A stretch of 64,000 nt of DNA from Plantimonas leprariae (GTDB taxonomy: Bacteria > Pseudomonadota > Alphaproteobacteria > Rhizobiales > Rhizobiaceae), in NCBI RefSeq assembly GCF_008802405.1, contig NZ_VZDO01000017.1, positions 1 to 64,000 on the forward strand, written 5' to 3'. Position numbers and translations under genes: made by a program. The notes under the pieces are model-generated. The model was not told the origin of the DNA, made no database searches, and saw only the letters and a program-made list of their open reading frames with translations. Of the stretch, positions 8,535 to 16,281 are shown one piece after another. Every line of letters begins with the position of its first letter. The stretch's first letter is position 1.

Positions 8535-9439
8535 GCGCTTCCGCCCGATCGGCCGGCATCGGCCCGCAACGGTGCGCCGCCGCGAAGCGCGAGCACGGCG
8601 CGAAGCGGATGCTCCCGCCGCCGCCGCGGCATTTCGGCCAGTTCGAAGACCGCTTCGCGCAACGAACTGGTGAGCTGCTTCCCGTCCATGTCGCTGAAAC
8701 GCGCTGCGAACCGGATCGGCTCCCCGACCGTCAGACGGATCGTGCGCCCGTGCAGCCGGCGGAACGCCCCGATCAGCAGGCCGTAGCGCAGCGTCTGCGA
8801 CCACTTGCTGACGAGATGGAACAGCGGGCCGTTCTGCCCGTGGACATGGACCGGCAGCACGGTCGCTTTGCCCATGCGCACCAGCCGGGCGGTGAACTGC
8901 TTCCAGGGCAGGTCGCGGGCCGCGCCGAAGACCTTCGCGGCGGTGGCGACGCCGCCGGCCGGAAAGACGATGATCGTCACGCCCTCGGCGAGGAAGCGCA
9001 TCGCCTCGCGGCGGGTCCGGAGGTTCAGCGCCTGCGCCTCCTTGGTTTCCTCGAACGAGACAGGCAGCCCGTATTCCTCCATCTCCTCGATCCGCATCAG
9101 CTCGTTCGAGATCAGGATGCGGAAGGGCCGGCCGAGCTTCTCGGCCAGCGCCAGGAGCGCCGCGCCGTCGCCGATGCCGAACGGATGGTTGGCGACGACG
9201 ATCAGCGGCTCGGTCTTCGGCACCTCGGCGGGCCAGGCGCCGCCGATGTCCAGCCGGATGCGCATGAGGGCGAGCATCGCGTGGAACTTCATCCGCCCGC
9301 TCCGGGCGACCTCCCGCCGCCAGATCTCGTAGAGCCGGGCGAGCTTGGTGCGGCCGGCCGCATGTTCCATCGTCCGGATCACCGCCCGCTTCACCAGGTG
9401 ATCGTTCGGTCGGGCGTAGCTCAGTTCGGGAAACAGCAT
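8531..9439 (-). CDS. PlsC-like 1-acyl-glycerol-phosphate-type acyltransferase
   Basis: A 302-residue membrane-associated acyltransferase. The catalytic His-Asp pair is in NHPFGIGDG (H85 and D91, five residues between, as in the HPxGxxDG branch of the family). The substrate-binding motif is IIVFPAGGVAT near 160, corresponding to the FPEG/FPAG block III. Members transfer acyl chains to lysophospholipids, lyso-ornithine lipids or related acceptors. The gene begins 36 bases after the stop of the ABC permease gene in the same direction and overlaps the HD gene by four bases, so it is probably co-transcribed with the transporter, although a functional link is not obvious. Confidence 0.8.
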   Translation of the reverse strand: MLFPELSYARPNDHLVKRAVIRTMEHAAGRTKLARLYEIWRREVARSGRMKFHAMLALMRIRLDIGGAWPAEVPKTEPLIVVANHPFGIGDGAALLALAEKLGRPFRILISNELMRIEEMEEYGLPVSFEETKEAQALNLRTRREAMRFLAEGVTIIVFPAGGVATAAKVFGAARDLPWKQFTARLVRMGKATVLPVHVHGQNGPLFHLVSKWSQTLRYGLLIGAFRRLHGRTIRLTVGEPIRFAARFSDMDGKQLTSSLREAVFELAEMPRRRREHPLRAVLALRGGAPLRADAGRSGGSA

Positions 9440-9475
9440 CGACTGGGAACCGGACCTCGGGATATCCCGCGTTGT

Positions 9476-10417
9476 CTACGACAGCGATCCAACGGTTGCG
9501 TGACATGGTGCCGGGACCGGCACGGCGGCATCGCGCGCCACCGGGGCAGCGGAAGCCTCCCGGCGCGGCTTCGCCTCGCGCTGCACCAGGATGCTGGCGA
9601 GCGCCAGGACGGCGCATCCCGCCACGAGGAGCAGCGAGACCGCGTTGAGGACGGGCGTCGAGCCCGCCTTCGACATGCGGTCGTACATCGCGACGGTCAG
9701 CGGCGGGTCGGAGCCGACGAGCATCAGCGTCGTCGTGAAGTTCTCGAACGACACCAGGAAGCAGACGATCAGCGAGGACAGGATCGCGGGCTTGAGGAAC
9801 GGCAGGGTGATGGTGCCCATGACGCGGGCCCATCCAGCGCCGAGGTTCAGCGCCGCCTCCTCCTGCGCGCGGTCGAACTTCGCCAGCCGCGCGCCGAGGA
9901 TCAGGGTCGACACCGTCACGAGGAACGAGAGCTGTCCGAGCACCACCAGCGGCGCGCCCGGCCGAAGGAACGCCGGGTCGACGCCGGTCGCCGCCTGCAA
10001 GGCCGTCGCCGTGGCGTTCGCGAGGACGAGGATTGACAGGCCGAGCACGATGCCGGGGATCACCAGCGGCACGATCATTATGACGTAGAGTAGGCGCTTC
10101 AGCGGAAAGCGGCAGCGCTCGAACAGGAAGGCGTTGCCGAGCCCGATCGCCGTCGCCAGAACGGCGACCGCAGCCCCCGTCGCGGCCGAGACGCCGATGC
10201 TGCGCACGAGACGCCGGTCGTGGAGCAGCCCGAGCTTCGGCTCGGCTCGCCCGAAGAACCAGTCGAGCGTGAAGCCGCGCCAGGGCAGCGACGGAAAGGT
10301 CGAATCGTTGAAGGCGAACAGGCAGGCCGCCGCGAGCGGCGCGGCAAGGAACACGAGGAAGCAGCCGACATAGAGCCGGACCGTCCATTCCAGCCGGCGC
10401 GAGGGGAGCGGCACCAC
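9476..10417 (-). CDS. ABC transporter permease, polyamine type (PotC-like)
   Basis: A 313-residue inner-membrane permease with about six hydrophobic segments, beginning with VRLYVGCFLVFLAAPLAAAC near residue 12-31. The cytoplasmic coupling loop (EEAALNLGAGWARVMGTITL) matches the EAA motif of PotC-type permeases. The start is one of two consecutive GTG codons at 10417 and 10414, seven bases past the PotB-like stop. An upstream frame extension would run through that gene and has no homology. It is the distal permease of the operon SBP-ATPase-permease-permease. Confidence 0.85.
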   Translation of the reverse strand: MVPLPSRRLEWTVRLYVGCFLVFLAAPLAAACLFAFNDSTFPSLPWRGFTLDWFFGRAEPKLGLLHDRRLVRSIGVSAATGAAVAVLATAIGLGNAFLFERCRFPLKRLLYVIMIVPLVIPGIVLGLSILVLANATATALQAATGVDPAFLRPGAPLVVLGQLSFLVTVSTLILGARLAKFDRAQEEAALNLGAGWARVMGTITLPFLKPAILSSLIVCFLVSFENFTTTLMLVGSDPPLTVAMYDRMSKAGSTPVLNAVSLLLVAGCAVLALASILVQREAKPRREASAAPVARDAAVPVPAPCHATVGSLS

Positions 10418-10421
10418 CGCG

Positions 10422-11300
10422 TCAGGCCCGACCGCCGACCGTCGTGGCGAGCGACTGGCCGGACAGGCGCAGCGCCAGCCAGACCAGGGCGGACGTAAAG
10501 ACGAGAAGCAGGATGCCGAAGGTCGAGCCCATCTCCCAGTTGAAGCGGGTGATGAACTGCGCATAGATCTGCTCGGTGAACCACGAGGCGTTCTTGCCGC
10601 CGATGAGGATCGGCGTGAGATAGCTGCCCGCCGTCAGCGTGAAGACGAGGATCGAGCCCGACACGATGCCCGGCATCGCATAGGGGATCACGACGCGCCG
10701 GAACACGTCGAAGCGCGAGCCGCCGAGATTGCTGGCGGCCTCGATCAGGTTGTCGTCCATGCCCTCCAGCGTCGAGACCAGCGGCACGATCATGAACAGG
10801 ATCACGGTGTAGACGAGGCAGACCACCACGGCGGCGTCGTTGTAAAGGAGTTCCACCGGGCCGCTCGCGAGGCCGCTCCATTGCAGCGCGCGCGACACGA
10901 TGCCGGTCTCGCGCAGGAGCATCACCCAGCCGAAGGCGCGCACGAGATCGCTCACCCAGAGCGGCAGAAGGCAGAACAGGAACAGTGCCGCCTTCGACCG
11001 CCCCGCCGCGACCTTGGCGATCGTCCACGCGACCGGAAAGGCGGCGACGAGGGTCAGCGCCGTGACGAGCAGCGAGATGCCCGTCGTCCGCAGGAGCATC
11101 TGCCAATAGATCGGCTGGGCGAAGAAGCGCGCGTAGTTGCCGAAGCCGAAGGCGTACTGGCGGGGTCCGACCTTCTCGCGCAGCGACAGGACGGCAACGC
11201 CGAGATGCGGCAGGAGGATCAGGCAGACGAGCCAGAGGAGGAACGGCGTCAGGAGCAGGATCGCCGTCAGCCGCCCGGCATCGACATGCCGGCGGTTCAT
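10422..11300 (-). CDS. ABC transporter permease, polyamine type (PotB-like)
   Basis: A 292-residue integral membrane protein. The N-terminus LTAILLLTPFLLWLVCLILL is the first transmembrane segment, with five more spread through the protein. The coupling loop EAASNLGGSRFDVFRRVVIP carries the EAA---G signature. It pairs with the PotC-like permease as a heterodimeric channel for spermidine, putrescine or a related organic cation or compatible solute. Its ATG overlaps the stop of the ATPase gene (11297-11300, ATGA), so translation is coupled. Confidence 0.87.
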   Translation of the reverse strand: MNRRHVDAGRLTAILLLTPFLLWLVCLILLPHLGVAVLSLREKVGPRQYAFGFGNYARFFAQPIYWQMLLRTTGISLLVTALTLVAAFPVAWTIAKVAAGRSKAALFLFCLLPLWVSDLVRAFGWVMLLRETGIVSRALQWSGLASGPVELLYNDAAVVVCLVYTVILFMIVPLVSTLEGMDDNLIEAASNLGGSRFDVFRRVVIPYAMPGIVSGSILVFTLTAGSYLTPILIGGKNASWFTEQIYAQFITRFNWEMGSTFGILLLVFTSALVWLALRLSGQSLATTVGGRA

Positions 11301-12379
11301 GCGGCGTCCGCGAAGAGCCGCGTTTCGGCGCTCGGCCAGCCGAGCTCGACCGCCTCGCCGGCCCGCACCTCCGCCTCGCCGGCCGCCGGCAGCGCCGATT
11401 CGATCAGCGCCCCGCTCGGCATGCGGGCGATGACGCGGCTCGCCGCCCCGTCGAAAAGGACGCTCTCGACGATGCCGGGCACCCGGTTCGCGAGGCGCGA
11501 CAGGCGTTCCGAGGCGGGCGGCGCCAGCGCGATCGCGGCGGGCCGCACGAAGACGGAAACCCTCGCGCCCTCCGCGACGCTGCCTCTCGCCTCGGCCGGC
11601 CGGCCGTGCAGCCTGACGCCCGCCGCCGTTTCCACCTCGACGCCGTCGCGGCCCACCGCCACGACGCGCCCGGTCCAGCGGTTGGATTCGCCGACGAAGG
11701 CGGTCGCCGGTGCGTGGTAGAGTTCGCGCGGCGTGCCGACCTGCTCGAAGCGGCCCTCGTTCATCACCGCCACCCGGTCCGACATGGTGAGCGCTTCGGA
11801 CTGGTCGTGCGTGATGTAGACGAAGGTCGTCGCGAAGCGCTGCTGCATGAGCTTCAGCTCGACCTTCATGCGCTCGCGCAGTTTCAGGTCCAGCGCGCCG
11901 AGCGGTTCGTCGAGGAGCAGGACGTCCGGCTCCAGCACCATGCAGCGCGCGATGGCGACGCGCTGCCGCTGGCCGCCGGAAAGCTGCGACACGGGGCGCT
12001 CCGCGAAGCCGGCCAGGCCGACGCGGTCGAGGACCGCGGCGACCCTAGCCTCGATCTCGCGCCTCGACACCCTCCGGCACCTGAGGCCATAGGCGACGTT
12101 CATCATCGGGAACAGCGCGAGGTTCTGGAACACCATCTTGGCGTTGCGCCGGTTCGGCGGCACGTGCAGCACCGAGGCGCCGCGGATGCGGATGTCGCCC
12201 GCCGTCGGCTGCTCGAAGCCGGCGATCATCCGCATGAGCGTGGTCTTGCCGCAGCCCGACGGCCCGAGGATCGAGAAGAACGAGCCGCGCGGAATGGCGA
12301 AGGACACGTCGCGGACGGCTGCGACGCCCGCGAAGCGTTTCGTCAGCGCCTCGCATTCGAGATCGTGGCCGGCCTGCAT
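11297..12379 (-). CDS. ABC transporter ATP-binding protein, polyamine type (PotA-like), with a small deletion
   Basis: A 360-residue ATPase. Walker A is GPSGCGKTT (39-47), Q-loop Gln is Q85, the signature is LSGGQRQR, Walker B ends LLLDEP, and a TOBE regulatory domain follows from about residue 270. After the Q-loop it reads QNLALFPMMNVAYGL, whereas relatives have about four more residues between the Phe-Pro and the Asn-Val-Ala (ALFPHM-TVxE-NVA). The DNA around 12098-12110 is unambiguous, so this is a real in-frame shortening at the site that contacts the permease loops. The start ATG at 12379 sits seven bases after the binding-protein stop. I read a further 19 upstream in-frame residues as non-coding. 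Confidence 0.87.
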   Translation of the reverse strand: MQAGHDLECEALTKRFAGVAAVRDVSFAIPRGSFFSILGPSGCGKTTLMRMIAGFEQPTAGDIRIRGASVLHVPPNRRNAKMVFQNLALFPMMNVAYGLRCRRVSRREIEARVAAVLDRVGLAGFAERPVSQLSGGQRQRVAIARCMVLEPDVLLLDEPLGALDLKLRERMKVELKLMQQRFATTFVYITHDQSEALTMSDRVAVMNEGRFEQVGTPRELYHAPATAFVGESNRWTGRVVAVGRDGVEVETAAGVRLHGRPAEARGSVAEGARVSVFVRPAAIALAPPASERLSRLANRVPGIVESVLFDGAASRVIARMPSGALIESALPAAGEAEVRAGEAVELGWPSAETRLFADAA

Positions 12380-12386
12380 GGTGCGG

Positions 12387-13478
12387 TCAGTTCGCCGCCT
12401 GGATCCGGTCGAGCACCTCGCCTTCGATGTCCTCAATGCCCGGCGGGATGTTGGCGAAGAACTTCATGTTCGCCAGGTCCTGCTCGCTGAAGGACGCTTC
12501 CAGCGCTTTCCGCTTGTCGGCCGGCATCAGTTCGATGCCGTTCCGGAGCGCCGCGACGGCACCGGTCGATTCCGACATCAGCGGCACGATGTCCGGCCGC
12601 AGTACGAAGTTGATCCACTTGTAGGCCGCCTCGTCTGCCTCGCCCTTGGCGGGGATGGCGAAGGTGTCGACCCAGGCGAGCGCGCCGGTCTTCGGCGGCA
12701 CGTAGCGGATGTTCGGGTTTTGGCCGAAGAGCTTGAAGGCCGTCGAATCCCAGGTCTCGGACAGGACGACCTCGCCGGAGAGCATCAGCGCGGCGAGATC
12801 GTCGCCGCCGTTCCAGTACGTCTTCACGTTCGCTTTGCAGGCGACCAGCTTGTCGCCGACTTGGCGCATCAGCGTCCGATAGCCGTCGAGATCGGCATAG
12901 GCGGCGAAGGGATCTTTGCCCATCGCGAAGGCGGTGCCGAGCAGGATGGTGCGGCGCAGGCGCATGGAGGTGCGCCCGGCATATTTCGGGTCGCAAAGGT
13001 CCTCCCAGCCGTGCGGGCCGGGCGCCTTCGCGGTGTCGGCCATCAGGCCCGACGTGCCCCACTGATGCGGGAAGGCGTAGACCTTGCCGTCCACGGTGGC
13101 GTTCGTCCTCACCGCCTCGATGAGGTTCGGCGCGATGTCCGACTGGTCGATCCTGCCCCAGTCCATCGGCTTGTAGATGCCGCTCTCGACCTCAGCGGCG
13201 TAGATGCGGTCGTGGCTCGGCTGGGCGAGGTCGAAGCCGGCGCCGCCCGTGGCGCGCAGCTTGGCGATCATCTCCTCGTTGTTCATCAGCGTCACCTCGA
13301 CGTCGATGCCGGGGTTCTCGGCCTCGAACTTCCGGATCACCGCGTCGGGAGCGTAGCCGCCCCAGGTGAGAAGCCGCAGCGTTTCGGCACTCGCCGCATC
13401 GAGCCTTGCTAGCAGCGCGAAACCGGAAACGGCCGCGACGATCGTGGTTCCCTTGCGCACTCCAGCCCCCGATGGCAT
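12387..13478 (-). CDS. Periplasmic substrate-binding protein, spermidine/putrescine type (PotD-like)
   Basis: A 363-residue exported protein. A signal peptide (VAAVSGFALLARLDAASA, cleaved about residue 31) precedes the mature start ETLRLLTWGGYAPD, which is the typical PotD-family opening. Later blocks (NNEEMIAKLRA, YAFPHQWGTSGLM, WNGGDDLAALMLSGEV, NFVLRPD) fit extracellular solute-binding family 1 polyamine receptors. It delivers ligand to the PotB/C-like channel. First gene of a minus-strand operon that continues through ATPase and permeases and perhaps the acyltransferase and HD genes. A GTG at 13460 is an alternative start. Confidence 0.87.
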   Translation of the reverse strand: MPSGAGVRKGTTIVAAVSGFALLARLDAASAETLRLLTWGGYAPDAVIRKFEAENPGIDVEVTLMNNEEMIAKLRATGGAGFDLAQPSHDRIYAAEVESGIYKPMDWGRIDQSDIAPNLIEAVRTNATVDGKVYAFPHQWGTSGLMADTAKAPGPHGWEDLCDPKYAGRTSMRLRRTILLGTAFAMGKDPFAAYADLDGYRTLMRQVGDKLVACKANVKTYWNGGDDLAALMLSGEVVLSETWDSTAFKLFGQNPNIRYVPPKTGALAWVDTFAIPAKGEADEAAYKWINFVLRPDIVPLMSESTGAVAALRNGIELMPADKRKALEASFSEQDLANMKFFANIPPGIEDIEGEVLDRIQAAN

Positions 13479-13548
13479 GGCGCACCGCCCCCGGCCCGCC
13501 CCTCTGGGGTCAAGCCTTGCCCGGTTTCTGCGATGGTCGTGTGACAGG

Positions 13549-13597
13549 CCCCGCCGCGCCCGACCGGTGCGGGTGGCAATCCAGGCGCGTGGCGGGG
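13549..13597 (-). terminator. GC-rich hairpin downstream of the Lrp gene
   Basis: CCCCGCCGCGCC at 13549-13560 can pair with GGCGCGTGGCGGGG at 13584-13597 (one G-T wobble) across a loop of about 23 bases. It lies just after the stop of the Lrp-family gene on its strand and before the binding-protein gene. There is no T-run, so it could as well be a pause or mRNA-stability structure. Confidence 0.35.
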
Positions 13598-13610
13598 TCG
13601 ATATCCGCGC

Positions 13611-14075
13611 TCACACCGGCAGTTCGGTGGTCTGCTTGATGATCTGGCTCGGCACGTCCGACTTGACGTTCCGGATCGCCGCGATGCGGCTCAGCTTCTC
13701 GGACTGGAAGCGGCGGTATTCCGCGATATCGGCCGCCTGCACCCGGATCATCGCGTCGCAGTCGCCGAGCATGATGTAGCATTCGAGCACTTCCGGCAGC
13801 CGCATGATCTCCGCCGTGAACTCGGCGATCGTGCCCTCGTCCTGCGCGCTCAACCAGATCCGCGTGAAGAACGTCTGTCCCTTGCCGAGCCTGGCGGAGT
13901 TGAGGATCGCGACGTAGCGGTCGATCACGCCGGCGTCCTCGAGAGCCCGCACGCGCCGAAGACAGGGCGACGGCGACAGGCCGACCGCGCGGGCGAGATC
14001 GTTGTTCGCGATCCGCCCGTCGCGCTGCAGGGCCCTGAGGATCCGGCGATCGATCTCGTCCAGCCGAATGGTCAT
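13611..14075 (-). CDS. Lrp/AsnC family transcriptional regulator
   Basis: A 154-residue feast/famine regulator. The N-terminal winged helix starts IRLDEIDRRILRALQRDGR and contains the recognition helix NNDLARAVGLSPSPCLRR (about 24-41). The RAM effector-binding domain occupies about 65-145 (LPEVLECYIMLGDCDAMIRV). Start ATG at 14075 is where homology begins; 25 further in-frame upstream residues look non-coding. It is divergent from azlCD, 110 bases away. In Bacillus the azl operon is controlled by the Lrp-like AzlB, so regulation of the branched-chain amino acid exporter is a reasonable inference. Confidence 0.9.
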   Translation of the reverse strand: MTIRLDEIDRRILRALQRDGRIANNDLARAVGLSPSPCLRRVRALEDAGVIDRYVAILNSARLGKGQTFFTRIWLSAQDEGTIAEFTAEIMRLPEVLECYIMLGDCDAMIRVQAADIAEYRRFQSEKLSRIAAIRNVKSDVPSQIIKQTTELPV

Positions 14076-14185
14076 GACAGAAAATTCCAACCGATCGCCG
14101 AGGAACGACATCCGCTGCCTACCACGCGGGCGGGCGCCGCGAACTCGCAACCCGATTGCGTGGCGTTCGCGGTAGCGTCCGGCGC

Positions 14186-14935
14186 ATGTCTTCGTCCCAA
14201 TCCAGCGCCCGGATCGCTTCGAGCCCGGCCGTCCCGAGCTTCCTGTCGGAATACCGCCGCGGCGCCCGCGCGATCTCGCCTGCCATGGCGGCGGTGGTCG
14301 CCTACGGGCTCGTATTCGGCGCGCAGGCCTCGCAGAAGGGCCTCAGCCTTCTCGAAGTCGCGCTGATGACCGGGCTGAACTATGCCGGCGGCTCGGAGTT
14401 CGCCGCCGTCGGCCTCTGGGCCTCGCCGCCGCCGCTCTTCCTGATCGCCGCCGTCACCTTCCTGATCAACAGCCGCCACCTCATCATGGGCGCCGCGCTG
14501 ACGCCCTACCTGAAGCATCTTCCCCGCTGGCGGGCGCTCACAGCCCTGTTCTTCATGTCGGACGAGACCTGGGCGGTCGGCTACGCCGATGCCGCCAGAC
14601 GGGCCGAGAGCGGCGAAGCGGTTCCGTTCAGCTCCGGGTTCTACGCGGCGTGCGGCAGCCTGATCTATGTCGGCTGGCTCGCCGCGACCGCGACGGGCGC
14701 GGCGGTCGGCCCGCTGCTCGGCGATGTCGAGGCCATCGGCTTCGACATGGCGTTTCCGGCCGTGTTCCTGTCGATCGTCGCCGGGATGTGGAAGGGACCG
14801 CGCGCGGCGCGGCCCTGGGCCATCAGTCTGGTGGTCGGAGCGTTGACCCATCTTGCGGTTCCGGGTGCCTGGTACGTCGTCGCGGCCTCGCTTGCGGGCC
14901 TCGCGACGGCTTTCTACTCGGGGGATGCCGAATGA
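14186..14935 (+). CDS. azlC: AzlC family branched-chain amino acid export permease, large subunit
   Basis: A 249-residue membrane protein with multiple hydrophobic helices and the AzlC hallmarks YRRGARAISPAMAAVVAYGLV, LNYAGGSEFAAVGLW and FLINSRHLIMGAAL, and FFMSDETWAV. AzlC with AzlD forms a two-component exporter for branched-chain amino acids or analogues. The ATG at 14186 starts before the first conserved block. The stop overlaps the azlD ATG as ATGA. Divergent from an Lrp-type regulator, as in classic azl loci. Confidence 0.9.
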   Translation: MSSSQSSARIASSPAVPSFLSEYRRGARAISPAMAAVVAYGLVFGAQASQKGLSLLEVALMTGLNYAGGSEFAAVGLWASPPPLFLIAAVTFLINSRHLIMGAALTPYLKHLPRWRALTALFFMSDETWAVGYADAARRAESGEAVPFSSGFYAACGSLIYVGWLAATATGAAVGPLLGDVEAIGFDMAFPAVFLSIVAGMWKGPRAARPWAISLVVGALTHLAVPGAWYVVAASLAGLATAFYSGDAE

Positions 14936-15231
14936 TCTCGTTCGCCAGCTTCGCCACGATCCTCGTCATGGCCGCGACGACCTATTCGACGCGGATCGGC
15001 GGCTACCTGCTCCTGCGGAACCGGCGGATCGACGGGCGCGCCCGCCGCGCGATGGAGGCCGCGCCGGGCTGCGTGCTGCTCGCGGTCATCTCGCCCGCCT
15101 TCGTCACCTCGCGCCCGGCCGATCTCGCGGCGCTGGCGATCACGGTGGTCGCGGCGAGCCGCCTGCCGATGCTGGCGACCGTCGCGATCGCCGTCGCCGC
15201 GACCGGACTGCTGCGGCAGATCATGGGATGA
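14932..15231 (+). CDS. azlD: AzlD family branched-chain amino acid export protein, small subunit
   Basis: A 99-residue protein with about four hydrophobic segments, beginning MISFASFATILVMAATTYSTR and containing the AzlD-type TYSTRIGGYLL and LAVISPAFVTSRPADL. It is the small partner of AzlC. The start ATG overlaps the azlC stop by four bases, so the partners are made together. An upstream open extension of the same frame only shadows azlC. Confidence 0.88.
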   Translation: MISFASFATILVMAATTYSTRIGGYLLLRNRRIDGRARRAMEAAPGCVLLAVISPAFVTSRPADLAALAITVVAASRLPMLATVAIAVAATGLLRQIMG

Positions 15232-15290
15232 GACCGGGACGCCGCGTCGCGCTTCGCTCCGCGCTTTGCCGATAGGGCAACGAGAACAAA

Positions 15291-15308
15291 CCGGCGCATC
15301 CGCGCCGG
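15291..15308. terminator. Hairpin between convergent azlD and the DUF1127 gene
   Basis: CCGGCGC at 15291-15297 and GCGCCGG at 15302-15308 form a perfect seven-pair stem with a four-base loop in the gap between azlD (ends 15231) and the convergent small gene (ends 15372). It could terminate both transcripts. There is no poly-T tract. Confidence 0.35.
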
Positions 15309-15371
15309 CCTGTTGATGGCTGCTATCCTCAAGGGGCAGCCCTGCGAAGGGCTTGCTTCCGCATTGATGTC

Positions 15372-15527
15372 TCAGGGAAAGATGCGTCCCGTATGGACGG
15401 CGTTCTCGATCTGCGAACGGGTGAGTCCGATGTCGAGCAGCAGATCGTCGTTCAGTTCGTTGAGCCGCGCCATATCGCGCTGCCGCTTCCGGTGACGCTC
15501 GTATTTCAGGTACAGATCGCGAAACAT
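15372..15527 (-). CDS. DUF1127 miniature protein
   Basis: A 51-residue protein, MFRDLYLKYERHRKRQR at its start and LNELNDDLLLDIGLTRSQIE in its core. The arginine-rich N-terminal half and the L-x-D-I-G-L-(T/S)-R-x-(Q/D)-I ending are the signature of DUF1127 proteins, which are abundant in alphaproteobacteria and are linked in several species to RNA metabolism and to phosphate and carbon handling. The ATG at 15527 is preceded by AAGGA six bases upstream, which favours it over the ATG two codons earlier. It is transcribed alone, convergent with azlCD. Confidence 0.85.
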   Translation of the reverse strand: MFRDLYLKYERHRKRQRDMARLNELNDDLLLDIGLTRSQIENAVHTGRIFP

Positions 15528-15667
15528 GTCCATTCCTTTTCCGTTCGATACGGCGACCGGACCCTGCGCTCTGTCGGCTACGGCGAAATTCCGGAATCGG
15601 ACTTTGAGGTTTCGATCGTAGTTCTCGCCGGGCGGTGACGGGTCCCGCCGCGCCGGTCGAACCGATG

Positions 15668-16246
15668 TCAGTTCGAAAGGCCGAGATCAGGCTCCCGTTC
15701 GGGCGCGAACTCGCCGGACAGGATCCGCTGTCGGATCGCCCCGTAGTCCTGTCCCTCGCGGTGCGCGCGGCACACCGGCTCCGGGTCGAAGAAGGTGCCG
15801 ATCGGGTTGTCCTGAAAGGCGAGCGTCGTGCGCATCCATTCGCTCGACGCGCGCCAGTCGCCGAAGATGTCGCTCTGCAATTCGACGAAGTTCTCGTCGG
15901 GGTCGCAATAGTACATCGAGACCGTCATGCCGTGGTCCAGACAGACCGCCGGCGCGATCCCGAGGTCGCGCAGCCGCTCGTAGGAGGCGACGAGGTGGTC
16001 GAAGCTCTCGAACTCGAAGGCCGAATGGTGCAGCCCGGCATGCCGCCGCTTGTCGGGATCGTCCACGAGTCCAGGCGGCGACAGAAAGGCGATCCGGTGG
16101 TTGGCGCCGTCGTTCGTCATCCAGGCGGCGTAGTCGTTCCGGAACTGGACGCTCGCGCCGACGACGGTCGCGTACCAGTCGACCATCTCGTTCAGCCGCC
16201 GGGTCTTGATGTTCAGGTGGTGCAAGGCGGGATTGGCGGTGCTCAT
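15668..16246 (-). CDS. VOC-family extradiol dioxygenase-like protein
   Basis: A 192-residue vicinal-oxygen-chelate protein. The three metal-ligand positions of type I extradiol dioxygenases are present: His9/His10 in ALHHLNIKT, His73/74 in GLHHSAFEFE, and Glu122 in NFVELQSD. Two-domain ring-cleavage dioxygenases are longer, near 290 residues; this matches the one-domain, roughly 190-residue biphenyl-2,3-diol dioxygenase-like group. Likely role: ring cleavage of a catechol. It is 35 bases downstream of the flavoprotein gene, which could supply the catechol. Substrate unknown. Confidence 0.8.
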   Translation of the reverse strand: MSTANPALHHLNIKTRRLNEMVDWYATVVGASVQFRNDYAAWMTNDGANHRIAFLSPPGLVDDPDKRRHAGLHHSAFEFESFDHLVASYERLRDLGIAPAVCLDHGMTVSMYYCDPDENFVELQSDIFGDWRASSEWMRTTLAFQDNPIGTFFDPEPVCRAHREGQDYGAIRQRILSGEFAPEREPDLGLSN

Positions 16247-16281
16247 CGAGATCTCCGGACGATGCGGGATGGGACTTCGCG

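Noticed and set aside
9412-9430. Sequence GGGCGTAGCTCAGTTCGGG resembling the 5' end of a tRNA
   Set aside because: It lies inside the start of the acyltransferase gene, and no matching acceptor stem, anticodon arm or T-loop follows.
8535-10388. N-terminal extension of the HD-domain frame
   Set aside because: It runs through the acyltransferase and permease genes in another frame, is low-complexity, and adds nothing recognisable. The GTGA overlap at 8531-8534 defines the real start.
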